Positions 21,501-34,696 are shown, numbered from the stretch's first letter. The stretch: 64,000 nucleotides of DNA from Tribonema minus (GCA_017506865.1 JAFCMP010000042.1:358971-422970), one strand, 5' to 3'. Notes: a model not told the origin generated them from the sequence alone. Numbers and translations are program-made.

Positions 21501-23893
21501 AACACTGGACTCGCTAGCACCGAGCTGGCGGTCTAGCACAGCCTCGACGGGTGCACAGACGCGTGGTCTGCGACCGCATTGCTTCCTGATATTTTGCGCA
21601 AACACAGTTTAAAACATACATAATCCACTTATCCGGATAAGGGTTGGGGTCGGGAATTGGGGTCAAGGTTAAGATGAAGGTAAGGGTTAGGTCAGAGCGC
21701 GCCATGCACTGACTTGAGGCTTTGCAGGCACGCCAGTTGGGCTCTGGCATTCATTTGGCACCGGCACCAACTGTTGTATTTCACAGGCCTCTTCCGTGTC
21801 ACTCTTCGGTCACATGTGCTTTGTGGGAGATGTTTGCACAATATTTGTGGCAACGTGCATGCGGAGTAGTGCAAGTCACTCTAATCATGACCCCCCCCAA
21901 GCCTTTGGCTTATGGCTTACCCTACTTCAATCCTCATGATTGTTTTTGTTCTTTTCCTTCTTTCGATTGCGCATCAGGTGCCGTCCATCGACGTCACTGG
22001 CGTAAAGCCCTGCACCCTCGCCAACATGGGCCTGATGGTGGCTTCGCTGACAGGAAGACAGGTGGGCAATTTTCCATACTTTCGAGTACTTCACGTAAGA
22101 ATGTAGTGACTTCAAGTGATAAGTTTGTGACTCCGAAGAGATGCCGCTGGCTTTTGCACCTTGAAGCACAGCCTATGTGCTTGAGCCACAGCGCAGCCTA
22201 TGTATGTACAATGCACTGCAACACACATTCGGTCCACACGTGCTGGGATAAGGCGGTCAAAGAGAAGGTGCAGTTCACGGACAGGAGGTGCTGCTCTAAC
22301 TCATCCTCTGTATCATGAAGGCACTGGCGATTCGCGCACTTGCCAGGGTTTTACCATGAGTGGCCCTATGCATGCGTGTACAACATCAGTTGTCAGCGCA
22401 TGCATCAGACAACATGCACATCAGCGTCATTCAGCAGCACCATCAATTCGAACCCTGACCCTAATTTGAACCCCAATACCAAGGGCGCGGGGACTACGGG
22501 TGACAGTCTTAGCCCCTAACTTATGACTTGCCGCACTCATGTTTCCCGTTGCACAATGAGAATTCTGCAGCATCAGAGACACATCATTTGTGACCTGGTC
22601 AAGCGACCGCTGTTAATCACTTTGGCGCCTGCTGTCAATTGATGATAGCGCGAAGGTCGTCTGCAAATCACGGTAGGCGGGAGTAGGCGACGCATCGTCA
22701 AGTCTTATCATGCACCCTGTTGCAAGCCTGTCATTGTGAGCGGCTTGTGTGCACAGAGGTACCTTGGCAAAGTGTGCGTGTTTCAGAAACAGTGTGCCGT
22801 GTGCTGAGAGCACCGCAGCGCCTGACCATGCGATTCCAAGACATTGATGTACTTGTTGTACTTGTTGGGCTGCAAGAGTGAGCAGGTAACGCTATAGTAT
22901 CGCCCCCGTCACATGAGTGCGAGACTTCTGCCCCTCGTATCCTCTTCGCGAAACTGCCAACTGCGTAACTGCCACTGCACACCACCTTTGCACGGCCTGA
23001 ACCTCAATATCCTGTTGTGGGATTTTACCTTACGTCATTTCTACTCAGTGGCTGAATACTTCAAAGTATGATTGAATTCTATGCGGGTGACGTTGCTCAT
23101 GTGCTTGCGCGTGCGTTCCTCTGTTCTCCTTGCCATCGCAGGGCGGTGGACGCGTCGACGTGGTTGATGTCAATATGGTGGTTCAGGTGGAGAAAAGGGG
23201 GCAGGAGCTGGTGCGCTGCATATACAGCCCCCTTGAATGACACCCTCTCCCCCCCCCCCTCCCCCTTTCCCTCTCGTGGTGCCCCTGGAGAAGCATGTCG
23301 TATTGCTGCCCGATGCCTTGTCTGCGGGCATTTGCCTTGCATGCTGGTGAGCCGCGCTTTGTCAGGGTTGGCGGTGCATGATTGACAGTCAAACGCTTCT
23401 CGATGCCCGCTGTGAATGGGGGGCTGGCATCAGGCGTGGGGCATTGTTTCCATGCATAAGTGAAGTCGTGCCTGTTTCCGCAACAGCCAGTGTGCTGCTT
23501 CAGTTGATTTGTTGCAGAGATGTGCTAACTCTTGATGCGTCATCAGCGGTAGCTGCTGAGGCACGCAGCACCCAAATTGACATGGTTGATGCAAGCACCT
23601 GATGATTCCGCACCAGTATGCCCTACTGCCACAAACAACTTCAACTTCAACTGTAGGGTCGATGAAAATTTCAAGGCTGATGATGCGTCTGTGGCATGCA
23701 TTGGGGCATATGGACATGACATGAACTTTGTTTTTCAGAGTAACAGGGGGGGCGGGGCAAATCAAACTTCAACTTCAACGGGCAGGAGCGTCAACTTCAT
23801 CGCGACCTGAAGCAGAAGATCATGTTCACATCCCGCGAGGAGCAGCCAAGGCTGAGCGCCTTCCGCATCGCAGCATTGCTGCTAGGATCTTGA
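18546..23893 (+). CDS. Small beta-rich protein, possibly ASF1-like
   Basis: Six exons, all phase 0: 18546-18686, 20299-20364, 20949-21044, 21978-22061, 23142-23186 and 23786-23893 (TGA), 179 residues. The N-terminus is Lys/Glu/Gly-rich (three GEEK-type repeats). Beta-strand-like segments follow: VEIELTSLDV, LDLKMGFTL, AVWSVKFVVDSV, RHVIELG and SRVHFSVPSIDVTGV. The C-terminus reads LKQKIMFTSREEQPRLSAF. Strand order, the W-x-V/I-x-F/Y-V segment and the C-terminal P-R-[LV]-[ST]-x-F-x-I pattern resemble the immunoglobulin-like core of the ASF1 histone chaperone, but similarity is weak and it could be another beta-sandwich family. The start is the Met opening the Lys/Glu-rich exon. It ends 24 bp before the next gene's ATG, same strand, which is unusually tight here. 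Confidence 0.55.
19214..19245. repeat. Interstitial telomere-like tract (CCTAA)n
   Basis: CCTAACCCTAACCCTAAAAC followed by TAACCCTAAC, in the first intron of the 18546-23893 gene. Similar short tracts occur near 19578-19605 and 19945-19962. Confidence 0.8.
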
Positions 23894-23917
23894 GGCAGCA
23901 GTCAGTCTAACAGCATC

Positions 23918-26900
23918 ATGAGAGCTGTGGCAGTGCTGGTGCTGCATCTGGCATGTACTCAGGCATTCACAGGAGCGCCTCAGCCATTGCCAGCAGCGCG
24001 GAATGCTGTGCCTGCTGGTCATAAGGGAGCGCTCTGGATGTCGGAGGCTGAAGCTGAAGGTACGCAGCTGGCATGGATGCTTTTTGGCTTAGAGAAGTTG
24101 ACTTTTGCTCCTGAGCGTCGAGTTGTGCGTGACCTGGCCCAGGAGCGGTTTTTCGTGATCATCTCTGAGACAGTATTGCAACTTGTGCTGTTTCGCTGTC
24201 GAAATGCCCGGTTCTCATCTGCATGAAACCTCATGGCTGGGAGATAAGCAGTACGACATGATGACGAACTTGTTGAACTTCCTCAAACCTCCTCACAGCA
24301 GCAGCAGTCAAGCCAGTAGCTTTGAGACAGTCCCAGCCTTCCCAGTGCCAATCATAGCCTTTGCCAAAGGGTCAATGGCTTCAGGCCTTTAATGTCCAAG
24401 CAAGCCTCAGCGAGTGCTGCTTCTCTTCAACCCCGACCCCCCACCAATAGAAGAGACGACAGGGGTGAGTTCATCGCCTCCAACCACTCACCGTTCACCC
24501 AATGCAGAATTGTCACAGCTTGCGCAAAGGCCTCGCTACCACTTCACGAGTACACGAGCCACTGCTGCGCACAACGGAGCAGCAAAGCACTCGCCTCCGG
24601 TCGCGTCATCACTGGCGCATGCCTGTGGACTCCGCTGGGCAGCAGCAGTGCTCAAACAAGACCGCAGAAATGACGTTGCGCTGTGCGTTGTGATGCACGC
24701 TGCTTTGTGCGCTCTGCATGTGTAGCTCGCGCATGAGCCACCAGCAGTGCGAACCAAAACCACCTCCTACTCAACACTCCAAGCATGAAATGTTCGTCTT
24801 GCGAGTTCAGACACGGTAGTTCCGTACGAGGTGAAATCGTGACACTTGGCTCGTCACTTCCAATAAATGTGACGGACTTCTAGTATAAAGGTAGATTGCA
24901 CGCAGCGAACAGGCCCACATTGTGAAGTTGTATATTGTCAGGAAACCATGAGGCATAGCACAGACACTGTGTTCGTGGTGTGCCGCACAGCAGAAATTGT
25001 TGAAATTTGCAGATCTTATTGAACAAAGACCTCCCGGTGTAAGGTTTGAGCAACGCTTGAATGTATCATGCAGCTGCAAACATTCCGGTGTGAAGTATGA
25101 GCAGAATTTGAGTGGCATAACAGTGACTGCGCCCCAGGTCTCCAGGCGAAAATGAATCGATGCCACCGACGACGCCAATATCTCATGCCTCAAGACAGTT
25201 AGCTAGGATCGTCCCCACAGCGTACAACATATGTAAAGTGCGCTTGGCGCCTGCTGCCTGACAGCAGGGGTAAGGGCTGGGGTCTGCATGGCACGTCGTC
25301 CGCGCACATGCGCAGTTCAATTAGCGATGTCTGTTGATCGGGTCCGATGTATGCAAGAGCAGCACAACATAATGCGGGAGGCGAGCAGTCGCATGCGCAA
25401 ATGGAGCGCAGCACGCTGGCTCAGCACTTTGACCTGCTGCAATTATGATAATTGAATTATCGGGTTGGCTTCCGCGCTTTTGCTGCCCGTGGCGCGCGCA
25501 GGGAGGTTCAGCCGGCGCGCGCTGCTGAACACTGCCGCAAAGGTCGGCGGCTACGCGGGCGCGATAGGCACTGCGCGCCTGCCCCTCATCACGGGCCCCG
25601 TGGCGCAGTTCCAGGACATGGCCGGCAAGCGCTGCGTCGTGACCGGAGGTGAGGCGCGCTACTACTGGAAGCTCTACTTGTTGAAGAAGCAGCGCATGTC
25701 ATATGTGTCCGGGAGCTGAGCCGCAAACATGCGCCAATAGTGCTGCTACTTTCCCCAGGCTCAGTATCATTTGACAGCACAGGCCGCCTGCATCAGTGTC
25801 AGCAACACTACTGCAATCACATCATGAGGTTCACTGTCATGTTGACGCCGCAGAGCACTTTCACCAGGATCCCAACAAGACTTGTGTGATACTTGTACGA
25901 TACGTGTACTACTTCAAGGAACTCACCTTGTCATGTACCACTCATGACCACATGCAGATTGTTGTGAGCTCTTCACCTCCGACCACGGTGCTTTGACCAC
26001 CATTGCCGCGTGCACTGGGCATCGTCACTGTGGTGTGCGAGTCATACATATGCGCACTATTGGCAGTGTAGAGCCCGGAGGCGCAGCGTGTCCTTGCAGG
26101 AATTCTCGCCTATCCAACCACGATGCTTCACAGGTTTTTGGGCTGTCATGATACCTTAAAGCACTGCCTGCATCAAGTCAAGCTTGTGCCTCTCAGCACG
26201 CTCTATTGCAGGTCATCACACTGCCTGAACCTCTAAAACACCCCCTCCTCTCGCCCCGTGCGCGCAGGCATCACTCAATTATCTTGCTCTAACCTGTCCT
26301 TTGCTCTACCCCTTGCTGATCGACTGTGTTGCGGATCCCAGTCTTGACCCTAGTGAGACCCCCCCCCCCCCCCCCCCCCCTCTCCTTGTTCACACCTTGG
26401 CCCGCAGGCAACACGGGCCTGGGGTACGAGACCGCGCTTATGCTCACCAAGATGGGCGCGGATGTCGTCATCGCCTGCCGTAATGCCGAGAAGGTACCTA
26501 ACCCTAAACATATATATAGAACGCTGCTCAGAACCTGTAGCATGGCAGCGGCGCTCGACATGGTGCTGCTCTGGCTAGCTATGATTAGAAGTATGTGTGC
26601 TCACGCGCATGTTTTCGACAGCACGCGTGTCAGCATCCTAACGCACACGGCGGCATGTTCTGCGTGAAATGCTTCTGATAGATGCGGAGTTGCCGATATC
26701 ATGCGCTGTGAGCTGTTGCATAGCACCAGGCCAGCATTGTGCATCAGACTGATCCGTTGCTCGGCTGGTCACATTTGACAGTGCGTTTGCTTGCTCAAGA
26801 GGGGTTTCCTCTCTCTGAGCGCTGCTGCAAAAGCTCAGATATGCGCATGCGCCCACATTAATATATGCACATACCCTCAGGTATCCCTAAAATGCGACAT

Positions 26901-29900
26901 TCCGGAGCACCTCGTAAAGCACATGCGGATTCACTGCAGCGCTGGACGAATGCAGCATGACTAGGCGAGAGCTCGAACACTTGCCAAAGGTTCGTCCAAC
27001 ACCATGTCATCCATTTTCCGTTGCTTGGACCTTGTTTTTTGCTGCCGCGCAAATGTGGCTGCCGGCTCCATACCTAACCTACCCTACTTCTGCCCCTGAT
27101 TGTGACCCTCAGGCCCAGCGCGCCGTGGAGAAGATCGCAGCAGCAGCTTCTCAAGGAGGCAAGTCACTTGAAGTTTGCTGTTGCGGTGCCCACACCAAGA
27201 AGAATGTCCTTCTTTTGACGTGCCTCTCAAGTTAGCCGCAGCCTGCTATGTTCACAAGGTGCTGCTGTAGTACCTTGAAACGCCGTCTTCAGAGGCGATG
27301 AGACTGCATGGCAGCGCAGCCCCGCCAGTCCTTTCGAAGCGCCACCTCTACTGGATTTTTCTCATAACCGTGGGTAGTGTGGAGCTGCTGCTGTTGAAAC
27401 TTGTGTTTTTTCCTGCTATGTTCCTTGCTATGTTACATGGCACAGGAACCTTCAGACCACTAACGGATGGCATTGCGCCCTTCGTTGCCGGAAGGGTTTC
27501 TCAGCGCCCATAGCCCAGTGTGTTTCCCTCGCAACGTGTCTGATCGGCCCACCTGCACGAGTGAATGTGTGGTACCCTAACTTCAACCCTAGCCTCCGCG
27601 CCCGGTACGAAGACAGCTGACGCTGACTTGAACTTCCTGGAATGCACTTGAGCTTCGTGAACTGCGCGCTGTGGACCTGTTCTTGACCACTTGAGGTACG
27701 CTTGGGAAGGGCACCCCCCTGTGCCTGCCTACTGTGCTTGTCAGTCAGAGTCATGTGCTAGTTTCCTGATTTTCATCTCGAGGACTTCGTGGGGGTGGCG
27801 GCGATGCAGTGGGCTAGGTGGGATTAGGGTTACTAACTTGGGGTGAGGATAACCGTAACCATACCAACATCAACCCTTACCATACAGAACCTGTCAGTGC
27901 AAGCCCTTGTCTCATGCTCGCACTGCATCCATCCCCACACCCTGACCTTACAACAAGCATTACCTCAACTGTGCAGGGCACAGGAGTGACGTGCCGGTCG
28001 GCACTTCGCGCGCGGCGGCGCTGGACCTGGGCTCCATCGCTAGCATCAAGGCATTCGCCGCGACGCAGACAGGTGAAATATGCTCTTCGGGGTAGGTATG
28101 GGTTAGGGCTTGGGGTCGCATGTAGGGTTAGAGCGCATGGAGTGAACGGCGGCGCGCTGGACATGGGGTCCATCGCAAGCATCAAAGCATTCGCCGCGAC
28201 GCAGACAGGTGAGATATGCGCTTAGCGGTAGGTATGAGTTAGGGCTCGGGGTCAGGGTTAGGCTTAGGGCAGATGAAGTGACCACGCTGGCACAACGCAC
28301 GAGGTGCGCTAGACATGGGCTCCATGACGAGCATCAGGGCGTCCGTCGCAACGCAGCGGGGTGAGCGCATAGTGGCACGACAGGCACAGCCGAGGGGTAG
28401 GGTTGGGGGTGCATTGCGCGCGCGCTGCACAGTCGGCGCCAGCGGCCTAACCCTAACGCTAACCCTAAGGACCTGTGCTCACCATGTGTCCCTGATCTGT
28501 TGCTTACGAGCCAGCGCTTAGGATGAGGGTTCAGGGTCAAGGTTAGGGCATGTGAGTGAGCTCGCTGGAGCTCGCAGCACATAGGATTACGGTTTGTTTC
28601 AGTGGTAAATTCAGGGCAAGTGTTGGGGCAGGCGGGTGAGCAAACAGTAGCACAACGTGTTAATGCATATGGTTTGTGTCAGGGGATTGGCCTTGGAGCT
28701 CGGATCAGAATGAGCCACGGTATCCACGGTCACCAGGTCAAGTGCGCAGCGCCAAACGACCAGGCTGTTGACGCACGACTGAACTCATATGCAGTTGAAT
28801 CGGTGTTGGCATCTTTCAACCATTACGATGTTTGCGATCGCAGTATATACACTTGCTGTCCACCGCCAGGGTCGAAGCATCGAAAGACAGGCAGGTAGGT
28901 ACTAAGCGCGTGTTGTAAAATGCGCACCAAAGGACAGGCTCATCACAATGAGCCGGAGCACCGCAGAAGCACAGGGTTAAGGTAGAGGTTAGGGTTGGTT
29001 CACATGCCGCGCGCCTGCAGCTTAGGGGTAGGGTTAGGGTTAGGGTTAGGGTTAGTAGTCCTGCACATGCACTGTGTTTCCGTGGATGCCACCTGCGTCG
29101 GGCATCCATTCGTCCGTGCCACTGCAACGCCGTCGCATACGCACGTCGCATATGGTATACTGAAGTACGTGCTGTGTGCTACAACAGCCTGCGCCCGGCT
29201 CCGCGAGTGCGCTTGTCAACAAGGCTTACTTCATGGCGGTCCTGACGCACGCATGCCTCAAGAGGCATGTCGAATAACTGTTTACTATGATTCAAGCACG
29301 TGTTACGCATTGGGCACTGCGTGCATGCGCCCACAGCAAGCCCCACAAATGTGCTCGTCCGCAACGCCAGCATCGCGGTGCTCTGTGCTGTCGTCGTTAT
29401 CCATCTGTAGTGCCATGATGTGTACTTGTTGAGCAATGCAACGCGCGCGCCCCTGCGGCAGGCCCCCTGGACGTTCTCATCAACACCGCCGGCGTCATGG
29501 CGCTATTCGCTGTAATTTGCAAAAAATCCTGACAATGTCAGCATCGTGGCGCTATGTGCTGCCGTGCACAAATATATACACAACTGTCACGGTCACATGC
29601 ACTTGCTGAGCGTTGCAACGCGCGCGTGCGCCCGCGGCAGGCCCCCTGGACGTTATCATCAACAGCGCCGGCGTCATGACGCTACGTGTTGTCGTTTACA
29701 AATATTTGGAGCTGTGTCGCTATGATGTGCACTTGCTGAACACTGCAACGTGCACGCAACTGCATGGCAGGCCCCCTGGACGTTCTCATCAACAACGCCG
29801 GCGTCATGCCGCCATGTGCTGTCATATACTTCAAGAAGTGCAAACGCTTTGAAATATCTGACTGTGTGGCGATCATGTGTACTTGCTGAACACTGCAACG

Positions 29901-32900
29901 CATGCGCCCCGCGGCAGGCCCCTTGGACGTGCTCATCAACAACGCCGGCGTCATGGCGGTGCCCACGCGCGAGCTCACGGAGGATGGCTTCGAACGGCAG
30001 ATCGGCGTCAACCACCTGGGCCACTTCCTGCTCACGGGGTGAGCCACCAACACTTGATTTTGTACTTGAACTTGTATTTTTGATTGGAGGTTTGATTGCA
30101 GCGGACAGCAGGCGATGCGGCTGATGCGGGGGGGAGGGGTGTGGGGGGGGGGGTACTGCACACTGTATGTCGTTCGTCGTCGCATATGCATGATAGATCG
30201 GCGTCAACCATCTGGGCCACTTCCTGCTGGCGGGGTGAGTGAAAAAAAGTTCTACGCTTAGTAAGAGTCCAAGCACAGGTGTGACGCGCCTGTTGTCAAA
30301 CAGCAGATCAGTGTCAAACACCTAGGGCACTGCGTACCGACGGGGTGAGCGATCGATTGGGGCCGCATCCTGTTCAGAGGGCGAGTGATGCAACGTCAAG
30401 TCACCGTGAACCACTTTCCGCTGACGAGAGGTGAGCCACAACCGCTTCCGTCAATCCTCAAAAGATCAATGTGTGTTGCTCCTCGTGCGGGCGTGAACGG
30501 AAGCAGGGGGCCACCTCGCGCTTGAGAAGTTGAAGTTGTCACGCACGTATGAACTGGCAGCGCGGCATCCGACGTCACGGTCAACGCGATACATGGCAGC
30601 AGACCGCTGATAAATGCTGCGCCTTTGCGATGTCCTCTCGCATCTGCAACTGCCAAAAGCCCCATGACGCTGCTCGCTCAAAAGTTTGTGCGACCCGTCG
30701 GATGCCGGCCGTTCCGGTTCAAGCCATTCCCATCGGAACTGGAGCAAATGTTACCTCTCTGCACTATAACTTACCTTCTCAAGTCCAGGGTACTGCCGTC
30801 CGTGCATTGCACGCCGACGCAGAACCGGCGACTGGCATCAGGCAGCCGCGCATTCACCTGCTTGCTCATGCTCGACCATCAACGTCACACTCCTTGGGTT
30901 GCCCACCATTCTACTGATATGAGGCACAGCTCAAGAGATGAATGCAGGGGGCAGAGATACAGTGTACGCATCCGCACCAGCGTAGGGTGAATATCGCGCA
31001 TAGAAGCATATATCCTGTCATGTGTTGCACGACATCTCTGCGACTCAATCACAAGAGGCGGCGCCAGCCCTGCTATGAGCACTGCTGCGCTGCGTGCTGC
31101 CGATCCCGCCATTCCGGACAGTCCGCCTGACAGTCTGCGTTTTGACAGCGTTGCTGGAGGAAGCCCACTAACGCTCACTCACTCCCACGGCCATGATGAT
31201 GCGCGTCGGAGGTATGGTGTGGCAGTCTTGGGTTTAAGGTGTCACGAATTGCACCCATGTTTTAAACGATCATGGAATCTTGGTGGTGAGGTGGTCAGGA
31301 CGCATTGCAGACTTCTTTGGGCTATTCGCCGACTGCTGAGCACCGCCTTGCACACGACGTACTGAAATCGTTGACATGATGGTGTTTGTGCGTCCCCTGC
31401 CGCTCATGCCAGGCTGCTCTTCGACAAGCTGAAGCGGTCGCCGGACGGCCGGGTGGTTTCGGTGAGCGCTGCTGTTGCAACTTGAAGCACATATCATTGC
31501 CTGAAGAGTGCTCTCCTGTAGCTTTGCAGCCTGAGAAGCGCTTCGAACATCACAGTGAAACCGTTGGACAGATGCCAACGGCAGTGCTCTGGTGCGATCA
31601 TGGATACCGGATGCCCTGAAAGCATTACGGGAAATGGGTGGCCTCTTCAGTTCAGCACTACCAGGTCGCATTCTCCATGTAGTAAGTAGCATTGTTTGAC
31701 AAGTGCCTGCTGTTGTGTGATATCTGTGCCCTGTGTGCAAGAGTAACGGCTGCCTTATGTATTCATGTGCATACAAAGTTTACAGTGTGCATGTATGCAT
31801 AAGCAGATGTATGTGAAGAATGGCGGTTTTAAATCAATCACGGGTCCGTATAACGGTACTTGACAGGCACCTCAGTGATCCGACACCTGTACTGCACACA
31901 AACAATCATCTGAATTCAAGCGCATGCCGATACAGGGATGTCTGCCAAACTCCATTTCCGCTCCTGCACTGACCACTGTACTGCCGCTCTTCCCGTGAAC
32001 TCTGTACGCTGAACTCTGCGCATGGTCAGGTCAGCTCCGAGGCGCACAAGATCCCGCCGGGGCAGCTCAACCCCGATGGCGACTTGAACTTTGAGAAGAC
32101 GCCGTATTCCGCATGGCCGGCCTATTCTCAGAGCAAGCTTGCCAACATCCTGTTTATCAGGCACGGTACAGTCCCATCCGCTGTGTTGCGTGCGCGTAGG
32201 CATCGCGCGGCGCGAGGCCTTGCGTCGAAAGGTTGTTCCAGGAACTGCTTTTGAGGCTCTGTATGTGATGTGCCGGGGGTTAGGGTTAGGGTTAGGGTTA
32301 GGGTTAGGGTTAGCACACGCGTGCTTGCAGCTGAGCAAGGCGACTCACGCCCTGTCATACTCACATGCGGAGACCCGGCCTGGTCTGATGCAGAGTACTT
32401 TAGCTTGTTGATTGGCGGATGCCATCCCCATGTGTGTGCATGTCACAATGTGACGTCCCTTGAAACAATCTCCTCATGCGTAGAAACTCCCCATGACAAC
32501 AACTCTCTCCAGTGTGCTCGCAAGTCAGTCGGTGCCCTGTCAATATCAGGCGCAGTGCTGGGGCGGAGAGGGGCGCCGGCAGCGGCATCGATGCCCTGGT
32601 TGCGCGGCCAATGTTGAGCGCTGCTGCCAGTCAGTGTCGTAGTCTTGTCAACGCGCGAGACTGTTTGAGCGCTGCCCCCACCCAGCTTACACCGACCAGA
32701 GAGTTGCACTTTGTCGCATCCTCCATCGTTCAATCGTCATCAAACCTGCTCAAGAATCGTAATATTCTTGTACAGTATCAAGTTCGAAAGGGAAAGTACA
32801 CACTTTTTTAAGTGCTTTACTGAATATTGAGACCAAATTGTGTGTGTGCTGCAATGCAGGGAGCTAGACCGCCGCGTGAGGGAAGCGGCCGGCGGCGGCA

Positions 32901-34696
32901 GGCCGGCTGTAACCGCCATGGTCGTGCACCCGGGCGCCTGCCGCACGGACCTCGGGCGCTACCTGTTTGATGCCAACAGCATCAATCCCGCCGCCGCGCT
33001 GGTGGCGTCGCCCATTCTGGCGTTGCTGGTGGCGACGACCAAGAGCGCCAATCAGGTGCGGTGTGGAGTGCTCTTATTTGATATGTACTGCTGTTTACGT
33101 CAAGATGCCTGAATTGGCACAAGCCGAAGTAGCAGCAGTATCAACCCCGCCGCCGCGCTGGTGGCGTCGCCCGTTCTGGCATTGCTGGTGGCGATGACCA
33201 AGAGCGCCAACCAGGTGCGGCGCAGAGTGCTCTTATGATATGTACTTCTGTTTGCGTCAAAATGCCTGAATCGACACGGGTTGAAGTAGCATCAGTACCA
33301 ACCCTGCCGCCGCGCTGGTGGCGTCGCCCATTCTAGCATTGCTGGTGGCGATGACCAAGAGCGCTAATCAGGTGCGGCGCCGAATGCTCGTACTTCGAAG
33401 TATATAACTTGTTTCCTGCATATTTCGAAGTACTTCACATACATCCAATATGTTGCTTGTATACGTCAAAGTGCCTGAACTGACATAGGTTGCAGTAGCA
33501 TCAGTAATCAGAAGCTGGCAGCTGCCTTGGGGGCGGTGCCTATCCTGGCGTTACTGGTGGCCACAACGAGGAGCACCAACCAGGTGCAGAGCTGCCTGCT
33601 CTCACGGCACCTTTTTTTTGGACACGCACGCGGCGAAAAAGTTCATAAATGGAGCCAGCATTAGAATGAACGTTGCATTTTTGAAAACAAACGCAACACT
33701 CAAATGCAGCTTCGTCGCGCGCTGCTGCAAGGCACCCAAACTGCGGTGCACTGCACCACGAGTCCCGCGCTCGGCAGCGGCGGGGGCGGCGGCACGTACT
33801 TCCTTGACACGCACGCAGCGCGCCCCGCTGCACCGGGAAACACCCTCTCTCTCCTGAATAAACTTTGCATTAGAATTTTGCATTGGATAAAAAAACATCA
33901 ATTCAAGACTCGAACGCCGCCGCTGCAGGGCGCGCAAACTGCGGTGTACTGCGCCACAGCCCCGCCCTCGGCAGCGGCGCGGGCGGCACGCACTCCCTTG
34001 ACACGCACACAGCGCGCCCCGCTGCACCGGGAAACACCCTCTTTCTCCTGCAAGTTTGCATTAGAATTTTGCATTGGATAAAAAAACATCAATTCAGGAC
34101 CCGAACGCCGCTCCGTCGCGCGCCGCTGCAGGGCGCCCAAACGGCGGTGCACTGCGCCACAAGCCCTGCCCTCGGCAACGGCGCCGGCGGCGGCATGTAT
34201 TTCCTGGACACGCACACGGCCTGTGTCTGAACGAGGAAAACACCGTCTTTTCCCTGAATAAACGTTGCAGTAGAATTCTGCATTGGGTTTATAACAAAAA
34301 CTTTTCAAGACGCAAACGCCGTTCCGTTGCGCGCCGCTGCAGGGCGCGCAAACTGCGCCACGAGCCCCGCCCTCGGCAGCGGCGCGGGCGGCGGCACGTA
34401 CTTTTTGGACATTCACGCGGCGAGAAATTTCATGAAATTAAGCCAGCATTGGAATGAACGTTGCATTTCAAAAAACAACGCACACTCAAATGCAGCTGCG
34501 TCGCGCGCCGCTGCAGGGCGCGCAAACTGCGGTGCACTGCGCCACAAGCCCCGCGCTCGGCAGCGGCGCCGGCGGCGGCACGTACTTTTTGGACACACAC
34601 GCGGCGCGCCCCGCCGCGCCAGCGCTCGACGCCGCCGCGGCGCGCGCGCTGTGGTCCGAGAGCGAGAGGCTCGTGGGGCTGCAGTTCCGAGTGTAG
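23918..34696 (+). CDS. Plastid-targeted short-chain dehydrogenase/reductase, retinol-dehydrogenase-like
   Basis: Ten exons: 23918-24059, 25502-25648, 26408-26493, 27113-27158, 27977-28072, 29918-30038, 31413-31461, 32030-32160, 32860-33055 and 34496-34696 (TAG). Together 1215 nt, 404 residues, with every phase matching. It is a classical [13 protein letters not shown] (cofactor loop), ACRN after strand 2 (the Arg favours NADPH), [15 protein letters not shown], the VVSVSS serine, the YSQSK catalytic Tyr/Lys and [11 protein letters not shown]. The order and C-terminus match the retinol dehydrogenase/WWOX-type branch; the substrate is unknown. The N-terminus is a signal peptide ending CTQAF|TG, then a transit-like stretch and [18 protein letters not shown], which looks like a twin-arginine thylakoid signal. 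Introns 4 and 8 use GC donors (CAG or GAG before GC). Several introns hold decayed exon-edge copies. Confidence 0.93.
28140..28365 (+). repeat. Copies of the 3' end of SDR exon 5
   Basis: The exon end encoding [17 protein letters not shown] plus donor (real 27977-28072) recurs at about 28148-28208 ([15 protein letters not shown], donor kept) and 28305-28361 ([15 protein letters not shown], donor kept). GGGTTAGGG-type tracts lie between copies. The more distal copy is more diverged. Confidence 0.85.
29022..29055. repeat. Interstitial telomere-like repeat (GGGTTA)n
   Basis: Five TTAGGG-type units in SDR intron 5, opposite in orientation to the 8797-8838 tract. Confidence 0.88.
29455..29815 (+). 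repeat. Copies of the 5' end of SDR exon 6
   Basis: The acceptor GCGGCAG and the exon start encoding [12 protein letters not shown] (real exon from 29918) occur upstream near 29458, 29638 and 29769, with small changes ([15 protein letters not shown]). Each unit also repeats intron sequence such as TGCACTTGCTGA and AACGCGCGCG. Each copy ends shortly after the GVM codons. Confidence 0.88.
30190..30435 (+). repeat. Copies of the 3' end of SDR exon 6
   Basis: The exon end encoding [14 protein letters not shown] plus GGTGAGC donor (real end 30038) recurs downstream at about 30197-30235 (nearly identical), 30302-30345 ([14 protein letters not shown]) and 30393-30432 (more diverged). Copies preserve GTGAG donors. 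Confidence 0.85.
32278..32313. repeat. Interstitial telomere-like repeat (TTAGGG)n
   Basis: Six uninterrupted TTAGGG units in SDR intron 8, the most perfect tract in the window. Confidence 0.92.
33130..33585 (+). repeat. Copies of the 3' end of SDR exon 9
   Basis: The exon end encoding [24 protein letters not shown] and the GTGCGG donor (real end 33055) recurs at about 33142-33214, 33297-33371 and 33505-33582. The last copy is the most diverged ([19 protein letters not shown]). The unit is about 157 bp including intron sequence. Confidence 0.88.
33700..34450 (+). repeat. Copies of the 5' end of SDR exon 10
   Basis: The acceptor side and the exon start encoding [19 protein letters not shown] through [11 protein letters not shown] (real exon 34496-34696) are repeated upstream in four units from about 33718, 33919, 34117 and 34326. 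The unit is about 180-210 bp and includes an AT-rich intron segment (GAATTTTGCATTGGATAAAA). Some copies stay open in frame and could be mistaken for coding sequence. Confidence 0.88.

Noticed and set aside
32160-32167. GT donor at ACG|GTACAG for SDR exon 8
   Set aside because: It breaks the phase with exon 9 and would insert a stop; the GC donor five bases earlier restores the conserved F-x-RELxRR sequence.
33704-34230. Open frames covering SDR exon 10 copies as separate genes
   Set aside because: They are upstream copies of the real terminal exon (34496-34696); only the last copy continues to the family C-terminus and stop.
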